Assembly (NCBI GenBank): GCA_907163375.1
Contig: CAJQUW010005778.1
Location: 62,001-126,000 of the forward strand
Source of the DNA: Prostheceraeus crozeri
Lineage: Eukaryota; Platyhelminthes; Polycladida; Euryleptidae
Length of the DNA: 64,000 nt
Direction: 5' to 3'
This document shows positions 24,695 to 37,300 of this stretch, piece by piece. Positions within the stretch are counted from its first letter, which is position 1; the number at the start of each line of letters is the position of its first letter. The notes beneath the pieces are model-generated. The model had not been told where the DNA came from and did not search any database. It saw only the letters and a program-made list of their open reading frames with translations. The translations under genes and the position numbers were made by a program.

Positions 24695-24766
24695 TGCTTA
24701 ACATTTCAAACGTCTTAAACGAACGCCATGTATTCTCCGACCGGCCCGTTTAGACTGGGGAGGAGG

Positions 24767-24925
24767 TAGACAATATCTCATCGGACTTGTTAGCATCTTT
24801 ATGTGTTTTTTGATGTATAACTTCACGTACGTGAAATGACGACACGTAGCTCTAGTTGCAACCTTGCCTTTCAGCTTTGTTCATTCACAATAAATTTGTC
24901 AATCGAAAAAGCGTGTGCTTATTTA
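24767..24925 (+). repeat. 3' LTR
   Basis: 159 bp, one difference from the 5' LTR (TGTTTTTT instead of TGTGTTTT). It is preceded by the purine tract and followed by the duplicated GCAAC (24926-24930). Confidence 0.9.
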
Positions 24926-25086
24926 GCAACTTTAGATATCTTCCCTTTAAACATTTCTATTGTTGCCTCGACCTTCACTATTGACAAGGATAACATCAAC
25001 CTTCTTTTATTGATGAAACTTTTGCAGTTTGGCTTCATTGGAATTTTGCATTATAAATAATTCATTAACATGAAAGACCCGTAGTA

Positions 25087-26883
25087 CAGGGTGATTCAGA
25101 AGTAGTCTACTGGTTTCAACTAGCTGTAATTTCTTTAGTACTGCAGATATCAACTTGAAATTTGTTGTGCTTAGGCAGAAGACTGGGAAATTTTGCCTGA
25201 CAAATCCCTAGTTCATGATAACAGATAATTGACCCAGTAAAATACATGTACATGTACATGTGCTATTAACACCTGTAATAATCGCAGATTTTAAGTAATG
25301 AAGTCATTTGAAGTTTCTCACACTGCTTTTCATCGTCAATTATGTGCATTGCGAGCAACCACAGTGTTTCAACTCTTCAAGTGTTAGCTTTCTATGTCAT
25401 ATGCCATCAGCTATCTATTTAAATTCACTCATGTCGTCTCTTATTCATCAACAATAATTGTCAATCGATAGCTTAAGCTTCAAGTTCAAAATTGAATCTG
25501 TGAATCGTTCTCTTTTATTCATTCTTGTTCAGTAGACAGAAGCATTGTGTCAGCTATGGAACGCCGTACTCCAGTGGAACGCTATTTCTTAGCTCATTTG
25601 ATGGATACACACGATAGTGCAACGACAGTGCAGAGAGAATTCGCGAAGCGTTTTGGACTCAGATCACGTGATCCGCGACCCTGTCCGGCTACCATCCGAA
25701 AAGCCCAAGAAGATGCCCACACATTAGGACTGGCATCATTACCGAGGAATGGACGCGACCGTGACGCAAGGAGCGATGAGAACGTTTCTCGTGTCCTTCA
25801 ATCCATTGAAGATAATCCTCAGACTTCACAGCGCCGTTTATCGAACGAGCACAACTCATCGCAGCCTACTGTGAATCGCATACTCAAGGAGGCGAAATTC
25901 CATCCCTATAGACTACGAGCCGTCCATTCCATGAATGAGGAGGATCATGAAAATCGTGTTGACTTTGCTTCAGAAATGTTAAATGAACTCGAACGCAATC
26001 CTAACTTTTTCCGGCAAATTCTTTTCAGTGATGAAGCAATGTTCCACACGTGTGGTGGAGTAAACAAGTGGAATACCCGTTATTATGCTCTTTCCGATCC
26101 GAATTTCAATATCGAAAAGCCTCTACACTCGGCAAAAGTCTGTGTCTGGGTGGGTGTAACATGGGATCGCATATTCGGTCCATACTTCTTTACCGACGAC
26201 AAAGGAAATTACGCCAACGTTGAAGGCCAAGGCTACAGGAAATGCTTGAGACATGGCTATACCCTCAACTGCAGCTATTCGAACCCTTTGAGAATGGTAC
26301 GCTTTTCTTCCAGCAGGACGGTGCTACACCCCATACTTCGAAGATTGCGTGCGAGTTTCTCCGCGACATCTTCCCCGGTAGACTAATTTCACGGAGGGGA
26401 GATATCCACTGGCCAGCTCGGAGTCCAGACTTAACACCCCTTGACTTCTGGCTTTGGGGCGACATCAAAGCGAAAGTTTACACAACTCACATTGCCAATC
26501 TGAATGAGTTGAAGAGACGTATTGAGCTGGAAATAAGAAGAATTTCACCTCAAACACGAAGGAATGCTATCACTGCATTTGAAAGTCGTCTGCAGCACCT
26601 ACTCCAAGTCGAGGGAAGACATATTGAATGACACTACTCAGGCATTAATGACTAATTAGTAATTATATTTTTTAAGCTAAATTATCGAGACTTCTTAATT
26701 AATGTAAATGTATAATTTTTACATGTATTTTACTAGATCTTTTATCTGTTATCATAGACGAGGGATTTGTCAGGCAAAATTTCCCAGTCTTCAGCCTAAG
26801 CACAGCAAATTTCAAGTTGATATCTGCAGTACTAAAGAAATTACAGCTAGTTGAAACCAGTAGACTACTTCTGTATCACCCTG
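25087..26883 (+). mobile_element. Mariner/IS630-type transposon with long TIRs
   Basis: The left end starts CAGGGTGATTCAGAAGTAG and the right end is the inverted copy, CAGGGTGATACAGAAGTAG. The inverted repeats run about 165 bp (25087-25251 and 26719-26883) with few mismatches. TA flanks both sides (25085-25086 and 26884-26885), the Tc1/mariner target. It holds a single transposase gene with one frameshift. The high TIR identity suggests fairly recent activity. Confidence 0.9.
25556..26631 (+). pseudogene. Mariner-family transposase with one frameshift
   Basis: From the ATG at 25556 there is an HTH region (TTVQREFAKRFGLRS), a second helical domain (QTSQRRLSNEHNSSQPTVNR), then ILFSDEAMFHTCGGVN (first Asp). 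After a single frame change near 26235-26245 the protein continues with FFQQDGATPHTS (second Asp) and WPARSPDLTPLDFWLWG (third catalytic Asp, 36 residues after the second). The C-terminal helix NELKRRIELEIRRI follows. All three catalytic positions are intact. One base change of length would restore continuity, so a sequencing error is possible. Confidence 0.88.
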
Positions 26884-26889
26884 TATAAA

Positions 26890-28750
26890 ATGCGGTTTGA
26901 CTTAAAATTGCAGTCAACTTAGCAAGTCACTTACACACCCTGATTTTATCCGCCGTAAACTACTAACACCGACCTCCTGCTACAATGACGTTTCGATATT
27001 ACACCGGTTCTCATGCCTATTTTCAAAAATTATAAGAACCAGCCTACTCCTAATCCGCAAACCTAACTCACGGTTGAAAAAAAACTTCTGGTTGGGAATA
27101 GGATTGGCATACTGAAATTGCTTATTTGTATTGGATACACGTATTATACTCCCAAATCACAACTTTGTAATAACTTTGCATTTCGATTTTTTAGAAGCTT
27201 CATTGTGTAAGTCTACAGTATAGGTGCACTATACCGTCTACATGCAACATTCAGGCCTATGACATAAAGGATCGCATTAAGTTAAGCAATGCATGTTGCG
27301 TTAATGTAAAATTGTATTTATAGCTGCATAAATAGTTTGCGATACCATAGACTAATGCATTTTTCAAAACCAAAAACATTGCCCGAAAGGAAGACCTATC
27401 TCAAATTAGACCTACACGAAATTGCAATGAATTTCAATCGTAACTCATTATTTTATATGCACATGATTGCAACTCTCAATCAAGGACGTAGTTCGGTCGA
27501 TCTTTAGACTTCGTCTCAATTTTTTCTCAGGAGTAAAGCGTGGCACTTCTCAGCATGTCAAGTAGCGCCGTTTGGGCACAGAAGTTGAAAACATATTTGA
27601 TGATGATGTCATCGCGAACAGGCGCAGGAAAGAGATAATCATTCGCTACTGGGTGCATAGAGAGAAGAGGCTAAAGCCAGGCGCTGAAGTGTGCCATAAA
27701 ACTACGCGTCGGAAGTAAAAGTCACATGCTCATCTTCGGTTCGAACGCCATCATGGTGTAGCGTTTTTTTTAGCAAAAATAAGTGAGCAATATCAATTAT
27801 CAGTGTTTCTACAGATTTCCAACAGACAAGAAAATGCGGAATGTCAAAGTGTCCATGAAGTGTCCAATGAGTAACTGGTTTTTGTTTAACCATAGATTCT
27901 TCAACTTTTAGATTGAAAAGTTAAAGTCCTACACTTTATCAAATTTTTGAGATATTATTTATCAAAAATGACATCATTTAAGAGACTTAACTCTCATATT
28001 TTATAGTGGTTCAATTTGATTTGATAGCTCAATTGATCCTGTAAATTCTCAATTAAGGCTGGAATGTTAGAGCTGCTTCAAAGATATCGAGAAGCACGTA
28101 ATGCTAATGATAAGTGTTAACATAGCGCTGAAATGTTGACTTATATATCTTCTAATTTATATCAAAATTTGCAAGTTGAAAGTTGAACTCAAAACAATTA
28201 CCTGCAATCAATATGAAAGCGTTCTTCGGCTAGTCATCGCACCAGAATGACTTTTACATGTCATGACACCGCTGGAAATTTCTTTTCCTCACATAATGAA
28301 ATCATTATTAATGATTCAACACAGTTAACACAGTTTAGCGACAGCAGCCCGTTAAAAAATGTATATGCTTTCACTAATTTGGACCCACCAATTCCAAGAG
28401 ACGTAATTTTTGAAAAGAGAAGCCTGAAATGACAACTTCAGGGAATTGCCAAAAACAGTCAAGATTTTGTGACTGTACTCGAACAGGAAGTGTCTCTAAA
28501 TTCAAGAAAGAAAAGAGTTGGAAAATACACGGCCACGTTTTGTGGCCAACTGTATATATTGAGAGGAGATGAAGGGCAGCAGGTTTTTGGGAGGTACTTG
28601 GAAGCAAACCTTGGTCGGGTGAAAGCTAAAAGTTTTAAATAGATACACAATGCATTCTTGTGACACTCAGCACTGAAACAATGAGAGTGGGATAAATAAC
28701 AACTCGGCCACATGAAGGAACGGCTCCGTGCCTTCTGTACTTCTGTGTAT
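26890..28750. other. No recognisable gene
   Basis: Short open stretches exist on both strands (for example 28247-28660 plus, with NLDPPIPRDVIFEKRSL). None matches a family I know and none has convincing splice sites. Confidence 0.35.
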
Positions 28751-28754
28751 AAAC

Positions 28755-29375
28755 AATTTTCATTTTGCCTCATTTGGACTATTGTCTAACTGTCTGGGGT
28801 TTTTCCAGTTCTGCGGATCTAAAGCGTCTTGACAGACTTGTTTGTAAGGCTTTGAGGCTTATCCTCGATTTGAATTCTAAGACGAATATATGTGCGTCTA
28901 GGAAAACTTTATACAAAAAGTTTAATCTTCTCCCTCTTCAGGAGTATGTTAAATACAGGACTTGTGTTCTAGTTTTCAAAGCCTTGAACGGTTTAGCTCC
29001 TAGCTACATTGCGGAACTGTTATCGTATAGCCTTCCTAACCGTGATCTTCGTTCTTCAAATGACAAGAAACTTCATATTCCGTTTGGTCGAACTGCTCTG
29101 TCTCATAGTAGTTTCTCGTGTAAAGGCCCTTCTCTCTTCAATGATTTGCCACTTCATATCAGACAATGTGATTCGTTAACTTCTTTCAAAAATTGTGTTT
29201 CGAGTATTATTTTTCTAAATTCATTGATTGTGTATGACGCGCTACACGATGTGTACAATATGTTTGATTTCCTTTTATCATGTATTCTGTTACTTGCTCG
29301 ACCACATTGAAAAAAGGCTTGCCTATTGTGCTTTCGAGGGTAAATAAAGTCTATTATTATTATTATTATTATTAT
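28755..29375 (+). pseudogene. 5'-truncated LINE with (ATT)n tail
   Basis: A single 181-codon frame begins abruptly at PHLDYCLTVWG, the block right after the RT fingers and palm. It continues through RLDRLVCKALRLIL, LPLQEYVKYRTCVLVFKALN and SLFNDLPLHIRQCDSLTSF, the normal C-terminus of CR1/Jockey-type LINEs. AATAAA at 29342 and an (ATT)n microsatellite (29352-29374) form the 3' end. The abrupt start and simple-repeat tail are the marks of a truncated target-primed insertion. Confidence 0.85.
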
Positions 29376-29431
29376 GTTCATTTATTCATTTGCTTTATTA
29401 GATGCTTCATCAGTTTAGCTTTCTTTTAATA

Positions 29432-32400
29432 GGGTAGGATGGGGTAGTTTGGGTCTACATAAGTTGTTAGTTATGGAACTGTGAGTATTTCACCAATCAA
29501 TCTGAAATTTTATCTGATGCTAACCAATGCATTAACCTAACTTAACATCACATTAGTTCAAATTTGTGCCTCATAGTAAAGGAGTGAGATGGTTTATCTT
29601 AGAGAACTATGTACTGTTGATTAAGTACTAGTGACGAACTTCTCTGTAGAGACGACAAATATAGTTCGACAAACTAACTAAATGTACTAAATCTTTAATC
29701 ATCATGCTAAAAATTGGTGACTCAACTCCAAGTCAATAATGAGCCATAGTCACTTGAAGACCATGGGGTAATTTGGGTCTATAGCCTATTATTTCATTAT
29801 ATTATATTAGACCCTTGATACATTTCAACTCATCCTTTTCAGACATGCATATTTCATTTAAAACATGCCGATGCCTCAATTCGTTCTTGGAATTCACAAG
29901 TTCTTAGAAATCTTCTTCGAGAGGCAGTCATTAGACAATTTCTTCAAATGAAAGCAGCCAATCACGATTGGCATTTAACAACGTTACAACGGCAACCCAA
30001 TCTGTTCTTGGAATTCCTCTAATTTCTTGGAAATCGATTGAACAATAATGTTAAGATAACAGAGAAAAGCGAACAATTCATCGATCGGCTGATACCACGG
30101 AATATCACGGAATGCCACGCAACTATCAAAGAAAGTAAAGTGCGAAATATACGACTTGAGGAGCTGAATCAAGCGGTAACAGAAGTCAATGAAGGGAACT
30201 CTATTTACGGTGCGGCGAAAAATTTCCCAAACGTACCGAAAGAAACCACCAGAAGAAGAGTTATGGTGCCGTCGACGAAGAGTACGAGAGGTCGTCAAAC
30301 GGCGTTGACCGAAGACAAGGAACGAAAAGTAGTGGACTCCATCCTCTACTTAGGAGACTGTGGTTTTCCTGTCGACAGATTTGATTTGCAGAAAATCGTA
30401 GCTTCGTTTCTCCAACGTCAAGGTCGAGGTGGACCCACTTCACTAACGATGTTGAACTTTCACTAACGGTGTACCTGGCATTGACTGGTTGATTGTCTTC
30501 GAAAGGCGATGGAAAACTCAATTGTCAAGGCGTAAATCTGAAGTGCTCAGCAAGGAAAATGCACAAAGCTTAACAACTCCAGTGGTCGAACTATTCTTCA
30601 TGTAGAAAGTTCTTAGAGATAACAATCTACAGGCCTCTCCAGACCGCATTTACAATCTCGATGAAACAGATTTGAACACTGATCCTACCAGTGGGAAAAT
30701 CTTCACAAGACGTGGCAAAGACAGCTCTCAATTGTTTCCAACATGCGGTAAGAGCATGTTCTCTGCTCTCTTTGCTGGATCGTCGAGCGGGCATATGATG
30801 GCTCCTTTTGTCATCTATAAAGGACAGCATCTATACGACACTTGGTGTACTGGTGGACCTCCTGGTTGTCTATGGGCGTAACTCGATGGCGTAACACTAT
30901 CGGGTTGGATGCAGGACTTAGTCTTTGAGTCTTGGATGTGCTCTTTCGACAAGAAAACTGCGAATCAAAAGAAGCCTATTCTTCTGCTTATGGATGGTCA
31001 TAACAGCCACCTGACTTACACTTCCGTGCAGATTGCGATGTCCAAAAGTATCATCATATGTCTACCTCCTAATACAAGTCATGTATTGCAGCCACTCGAT
31101 GTGGGTGTCTTCAAGCCGTTGAAAACGAAATGGCGATCAATTCTAAAGAACTGGTATCGGGAGAGCCGCATGAAAAGTGTAGATAAATCAGTCTTTCCTA
31201 CACTCATTAGAAGTCTGTTCGATCAAATCACTGGCAGTTGGATTACTGCCGGTTTCAGCGGCAGTGGTCTTTATCCAGCAAATGAGAACAAACCTCTGAA
31301 ACATGCGATCGATTCTAGACAGACTGATCAAGAAATTCTGTCGGATTATCAGTTGCGTGACGATTTACGTGAGGCAATCGTTGATGTTTTGTGTCCAGAA
31401 CAAACGGAAACGAAGATCGAAACTCTGTCAAGCTCAGCAAGGAAAGACAAAGAGTTTAAGGAAGCATGGTGAGGCATTGACACGTGCCGATGTGCTTAGA
31501 CGCCTAGAAAATGAGAAACTAAAGCGACAGAAACAAGCGACTCTGTTTAAACAAGACGGTCCAACATTCGATGATCAACAGCCTAGTACATCGCAATCGT
31601 TGATTGGCAATGAAAATCTTGTTCCGTCTATTGTAGGAATTTCCGATTGTGATACTGGTGCTTGCGAAATGGATGACTATTGACTATTGAAGAAGGCATC
31701 GTAGACCTTATTTCACCTAGAGACCTTATTTTCTTGATCAGGTAGTCAATAGCAGTTGGTAAAATTGATATTCAGTAAAATTTATGTTTTCCTTTCATTG
31801 CCTAATTCAAGTATTCCAGCATATAGGGTTAGGTTTGACATAGTTAGCGTGTGGCAGCCCAGTTAAATTATATACGAGTACTTGCTAATTCTAACTTTTT
31901 TCACCTATCCACACGATCGCCTAACAGAAGAGGCTTCAACTCTTTTAGACAGAGGATACCGTTTTATGTCTAGGTAAGCCCTAATATGTAGGACCCATAG
32001 ACTAATCTAAATCGCTCGAGAAATTCGAATCCCTATTTAATGGTACAAGTTTCAGAACATATGTAGTGGTAATCAGAACTAATTCATCAAAAATATGATC
32101 TCACTTTAAGTCCACTTTGAATCAGGATAATGTGACATTTTCTAAGCGCAGATTACAGAATAACATGAGGAGCATCTGATCTAACATAGATGGCTGAATT
32201 ATTAGGGAACATAATATCTGAATGCAACTTATGACAGAAAAATCAAAATGGATCCAAATAAGCCCATGTATGGGGTAAATTGGGTCTAATTTTTACCCTT
32301 CAAATCCAGATCTCTGAATAGACGATATATTCGCTATGAATCAAAATGTTTATGAATTACACACACAAGGTGCACATCTGAGAGATAAACGGAATCTCAA

Positions 32401-32474
32401 GCATCTCTTTATTAAGAGTTATGAATATCTAAACAAAAAAATGAAATTTAGACCCAAATTACCCCATCTCACCC
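29432..32474 (+). mobile_element. Pogo/Tigger-type transposon
   Basis: The left end reads GGGTAGGATGGGGTAGTTTG and the right end, inverted, GGGTGAGATGGGGTAATTTG. A TA lies outside the left end; the right-hand one has decayed. The word GGGGTAATTTGGGTCT or a close variant recurs inside at 29441, 29765 and 32272 in direct orientation, which would fit subterminal binding sites. The element encodes a CENP-B/Tigger-type transposase with several breaks. Confidence 0.8.
30038..31683 (+). pseudogene. Tigger/CENP-B-type transposase, broken
   Basis: The N-terminal psq-type HTH is clear (ELNQAVTEVNEGNSIYGAAK, then RGRQTALTEDKERKVVDSIL), followed by DLQKIVASFLQRQGR. After stops near 30465-30600, the DDE_1 catalytic domain follows: IYNLDETDLNTDPTSGKIF (first Asp), GKSMFSALFAGSSSGHMMAP, then ILLLMDGHNSHLT (second Asp), CLPPNTSHVLQPLDVGVFK (third), and FSGSGLYPANENK. 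A stop sits at 30879. The C-terminal stretch (EALTRADVLRRLENEKLKRQ) is in another frame from about 31440. At least three breaks make it inactive. Confidence 0.88.
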
Positions 32475-32620
32475 GTTACTTCCTATTTTTTTCGGGCGTC
32501 GTTTTAGCGTGCACATTCGATAGGTTGGATAATTATTCTTCAGTGATTTTTAGGCCTATTGACCAATCATTCATGAATACCATTGTCCTACCTCGTTTAA
32601 TTGCTCATTTGCAGAAGCAA

Positions 32621-32853
32621 TGGGATTCAGCTGGCGCACCACATGTACGGATTCCATTTTTGTGATGGGAAGCTTTGTTGACCTGCCTTGGGCAGATAAG
32701 TAAGGAAGCAAATTACATACATCATTTTTCGGCAGTTGAATACAAAAATGATGCATGTAATTTGCTTCCGTACCTATCTGCTCAAGGGAGGTCAATAAAG
32801 CTTCCCTATCACACAAATGGAATCCGTCCATGTGGTGCGCCAGCTGAATTCCA
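32621..32853. repeat. Long imperfect hairpin, arms about 110 bp
   Basis: The left arm (32621-32732) and right arm (about 32748-32853) are inverted copies with roughly 10% mismatches. The centre is AAGCAAATTACAT paired with ATGTAATTTGCTT around a loop of about 15 bases. The outer ends pair TGGGATTCAGCTGGCGCACC with GGTGCGCCAGCTGAATTCCA. It starts 147 bases after the Tigger element. It could be a fold-back MITE or a hairpin RNA source. Confidence 0.8.
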
Positions 32854-32859
32854 CCAGCG

Positions 32860-34336
32860 CGCCATACGCAAGATTTCCTCGAAGAAAATGTGCACGCAAG
32901 GACGCCTTTTCGCTTCTAAATGGACCGTCCGATAAATCGGGCGCAACCATGCATTTCTCTCCGCAAACACGTTGCGCCTATCTCAATTGGGCGTGACACC
33001 GATGACGTCATCACCCAACTTTTCCACGCTCCTGCGCAGCAGAGTTAATAAATTAGATGGAAAGACGTGGCGAAGAAGCATCAAATATACAACTACAATT
33101 GATTGAGAGAAAAAAAACCAACGTGTAGAACTTGGACGAACTAGCCTACATCTTTCAGACTATGACAAAGTAAGAAATTTCAGTTACTTGATTTGCACTT
33201 ACCGGTGGCTGTTATTAATATGAACAGCACATCCCTAACTTGATATGGTTGCATGATTCACTCAATGCCAAAGGCAAAGGAGAGTTGACAAAAGTTAAGA
33301 TTATCAGTAATGCCGGTACCCAACAGCAGTATTTCCTGTGAGTAACTCAAATTGTTGTTTATCCTGAAAGTTGATTCATTTATATCGTCATGCATGTAAA
33401 CAAGAAGGGATACAAAAAGAAGAATGGAATTTCTTGGAACTAGGGAAATATGACCGAATCAGCGATTACTCTGGTGAAGCCATCTTCTATCCATCCCCCA
33501 GTCAGATATTTCAAAATACACACCACTGTAACGACTGATTCTTGAGTTGTTAATTCTTTATGCATAATTCACACAACACATCCAGAATGAGCAGCATGAA
33601 ATCCATTTCTTGGAGGAATCTTGGAAAATATTGGAAAATTATGGAAAATTTTGAAAGTTTTGATTTTTTTGATAGGCCTTATAATTTGAGCGCTTCCACT
33701 GCCGAGGCAGCTACCTACCAATAAATTGCGTCTAAAACTCTTAAATTCGTCATTATTTCGATTAAAGCGATCGTAGCAATACGAGTTCCATCCGCGGATT
33801 TTTGAGCATTCCTTTTCCACCAGTGGCTTGTGCCATTATGTTAGCATTTTTATACAGACACCGTTTGGGATAACGTAAATCTTTGGTAAATCTTGCTTTA
33901 CTATAAATGTATAATTTCATGCAATGTGAAAGATCTGGAGCAAAAATATGTACTTCACTTTGGAATTTGCTAATTTTTAACTTGAAAGCTAAGCTTTATT
34001 ATGCAGCGTTGATCAGTGATACAAATTCTTCATGTGTTGATGAACAAGTGAAGTATGTGTAAGAGTTATTACTTTTGTTTTAACGTGTCATTTAATTACT
34101 CGATTTTCTCATGACCTTATATGAAATTTCGCGAGTTGATCGCATTTTTATTATCGGCTGAACCTAGAAATCTTGCGTTCGCGGTAACATTGATATTTGA
34201 TGGTAAGTTGATATAGCTATGCGATCCTGGACTGTATATAGAATCTAAGCGTTAGTGTTTTTGTAACAGACTATGGGTGGGTTTCTGCGGCATCTGATTT
34301 TGCAGGTTAACGTTGTTTAAATGCTAGAATGACGTG
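32860..34336. other. No recognisable gene
   Basis: AT-rich sequence without recognisable domains. It contains GGAAAATATTGGAAAATTATGG near 33615-33640, a short local repeat. Confidence 0.35.
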
Positions 34337-34345
34337 GTTGACTTC
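34337..34345. other. 9-bp target-site duplication of the fold-back element
   Basis: GTTGACTTC lies immediately before the left terminus (ACGTGTGTGAAG) and is repeated exactly after the right terminus at 38856-38864. Nine bases is the usual duplication of Mutator-like (MULE) elements. Confidence 0.85.
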
Positions 34346-37300
34346 ACGTGTGTGAAGTTAGCGGAACCACTCAGCGGAACCATTTTTTATTATAGCTTAA
34401 TTCTATTCGAAACAGCTGCTAATTTGTCAATTTCAGTCTCCTGATTACGAATCTGAGCTCAGATTTCACAAATTCACGGTCGCTTTTGAGAAATTCAAGT
34501 TTAAAGATAAAAGTGGTCCCGCTGTGAAGTTAGCGGAACCATCCAGCAGAACCAATTGCTGAGTCTCGCTGATTGACGCAGTAAATCAATTTCTTTTGGT
34601 CACTACCCGATCAATTTTGTTGTGCTAATCACGAATATGTGCCTCATCTTTCAAAACAGTGCAGATTTCACCCGGAAATCTGAATTTTACCTTTTCTGCA
34701 AGCTGATTGTGAAGTTAGCGGAACCATTTTTCAATACAAAGAATTTCTCAGCGAAATCCATCCTCTCCTACTAATTTGAAGCTCCTAATCACAAATCTGT
34801 AATCAGATTTGCAAAACTCGCCCGCATTGCAAAGATATTCCTCTATCTGGGTCCGCTGTGAAGTGCCCGGAACCACCTACTGGCATTAAAATTTCAAATT
34901 CTAATTTTTGCACAGAATCACTGCAATAGACATACCAAGAGAATGGAATTGCTTCACTGATCACGGTTTGCCGTCCGATTTCACGGGAGAATAAGTACTT
35001 GCCGAGAAAAATGGATTTTACAGTTTTCAAGGATTTCATCGGAATCTCAGAAAAAATCCAACCCTCTCCAGATCAGCCGAACCATCATTTATTACAGCAC
35101 AATTCTATTGCACCATCACAATGTGTAATTACCTTTTGTGCGCTTTCCTTCTCGGTGCATGCTGTTGTGCCTCTGAAGTCATTAGATGTTTGAAGAAGAC
35201 GCTAATTTCTCCATGTTTGTTGTTTGTAATTACGAGGTTAGTTAAAGAAAAACTTTCATGTTGTCCTAAAAAGGATTCAGAATCGCTTCATTGTTGAAAG
35301 ATTGCAATGCTTTGTAGCTATTGTGCATATTAATTCATTTCGTATCAAAAAACATAAAGTCTTAGTAGGATAACATTTTTCGGTTCCATGCTGTCAAATC
35401 TCTGCAGCGGATTGGTAATTCATTAGTTGCATAATATCCTGAGGTGACAAAAGATAAGAAACTTGCTAATAAGTGCGATTCTTGCATAATGAAAAAATCA
35501 CGTGTGAGAAGTTGGCGCAACCACTCAGCGCAACCATTTTTGTTTTTACTGTGCCACTCCCAAAAATCACATAAACCACACAATTAGAGGTCGCTGATTA
35601 TGTGCCACTACTCGGTTTCACGAAATTCAGCCTCCTTTGGCCAGAAAACGCAATTCAAATTTCAAATTGGTTGCGCTGTGAAGTTGGCGCAACCAATTTT
35701 TCTGACTTTCATAAATTTAGCGCATCAAGCAACAAAACTCATAACAAAACGATGAAATATCCATGCCTAATTATGTGCCACGCAAAAAATTACTAAAAAT
35801 AATCGATCTTCATGTAAAAATCAAGTTTCAAAATTTTATTTCACCGAAGTGTGAAGTTGGCGCAACCAAATTTGAAATCAAAATTACTCAGCACACAGGC
35901 AGTTATGCTTCACATAAATAGTACCAGCGGATGTACCAGGTCAACATTCATCAGAATCAATCAAACAAAAGCAGTCTTTCACCCGCTCTAACGCCGTTTC
36001 ACATCAAATAAATAGCACCATCGGGTGTGCCAGGTCAATATTCATCAGAATCGACCAAACACTCGTACCTATTCACTTGCTAAATCAGAAAATATCATCC
36101 TTCAAAAACACATGATTTCCTGCCATGTATAGGCCTAGACATGATCGAGCTGAAGCTCAGATCAATTCGAGTCAGCGCAACCAATTTTCATTTCGAGTGT
36201 TTGGTCGATTCTGATGAATATTGACCTGGCACACCCGATGGTGCTATTTATTTGATGTGAAACGGCGTTTTAGCAGAGTAATTTCAACTTGAAAAGTGGT
36301 TGCGCTGGAATTATTGTGTGATGTAGTTGAACTTTGAATTGAGTTTTCCGAGTGAAGGAGGCCGAATTTAGTAAAACTGATGCGTGGCACATAATCAGCG
36401 ACCCCAAATTGTACTAGAAACATGCATTTCAGGAGTGACACACTCGAAATGAAAAATGGTTGCGCGGGTTGTGCAATATTTTATTATAAGCTTTGTCATG
36501 TGATTTGATGTTTAATGTTTTCTTTTAGAGCGGGTGAAAGACTGCTTTTGTTTGATTGATTCTGATGAATGTTGACCTGGTACATCCGCTGGTACTATTT
36601 ATGTGAAGCATAACTGCCTGTGTGCTGAGTAATTTTGATTTCAAATTTGGTTGCGCCAACTTCACACTTCGGTGAAATAAAATTTTGAAACTTGATTTTT
36701 ACATGAAGATCGATTATTTTTAGTAATTTTTTGCGTGGCACATAATTAGGCATGGATATTTCATCGTTTGTTATGAGTTTTGTTGCTTGATGCGCTAAAT
36801 TTATGAAAGTCAGAAAAATTGGTTGCGCCAACTTCACAGCGCAACCAATTTGAAATTTGAATTGCGTTTTCTGGCCAAAGGAGGCTGAATTTCGTGAAAC
36901 CGAGTAGTGGCACATAATCAGCGACCTCTAATTGTGTGGTTTATGTGATTTTTGGGAGTGGCACAGTAAAAACAAAAATGGTTGCGCTGAGTGGTTGCGC
37001 CAACTTCACACACGTGATTTTTTCATTATGCAAGAATCGCACTTATTAGCAAGTTTCTTATCTTTTGTCACCTCAGGATATTATGCAACTAATGAATTAC
37101 CAATCCGCTGCAGAGATTTGACAGCATGGAACCGAAAAATGTTATCCTACTAAGACTTTATGTTTTTTGATACGAAATGAATTAATATGCACAATAGCTA
37201 CAAAGCATTGCAATCTTTCAACAATGAAGCGATTCTGAATCCTTTTTAGGACAACATGAAAGTTTTTCTTTAACTAACCTCGTAATTACAAACAACAAAC

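Larger units (their letters stand above)
19811..24925 (+). mobile_element. Ty3/Gypsy-type LTR retrotransposon
   Basis: A full-length element of 5115 bp with 159-bp LTRs, a 5-bp duplication (GCAAC), and gag, protease, RT, RNase H and integrase in the Ty3/Gypsy order. A purine tract (GGGGAGGAGG, 24757-24766) abuts the 3' LTR as polypurine primer. The LTRs differ at one base, so insertion is recent. Even so, the coding region has at least three frame breaks (near 20840, 22570 and 23100). The copy was probably mobilised in trans, or some breaks are assembly errors. Confidence 0.93.

Noticed and set aside
35362..37153. Mirror pair of 73-codon frames in the fold-back element
   Set aside because: They are the same arm sequence seen twice in inverted orientation. 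The pairing follows from the palindrome and is not evidence of coding.
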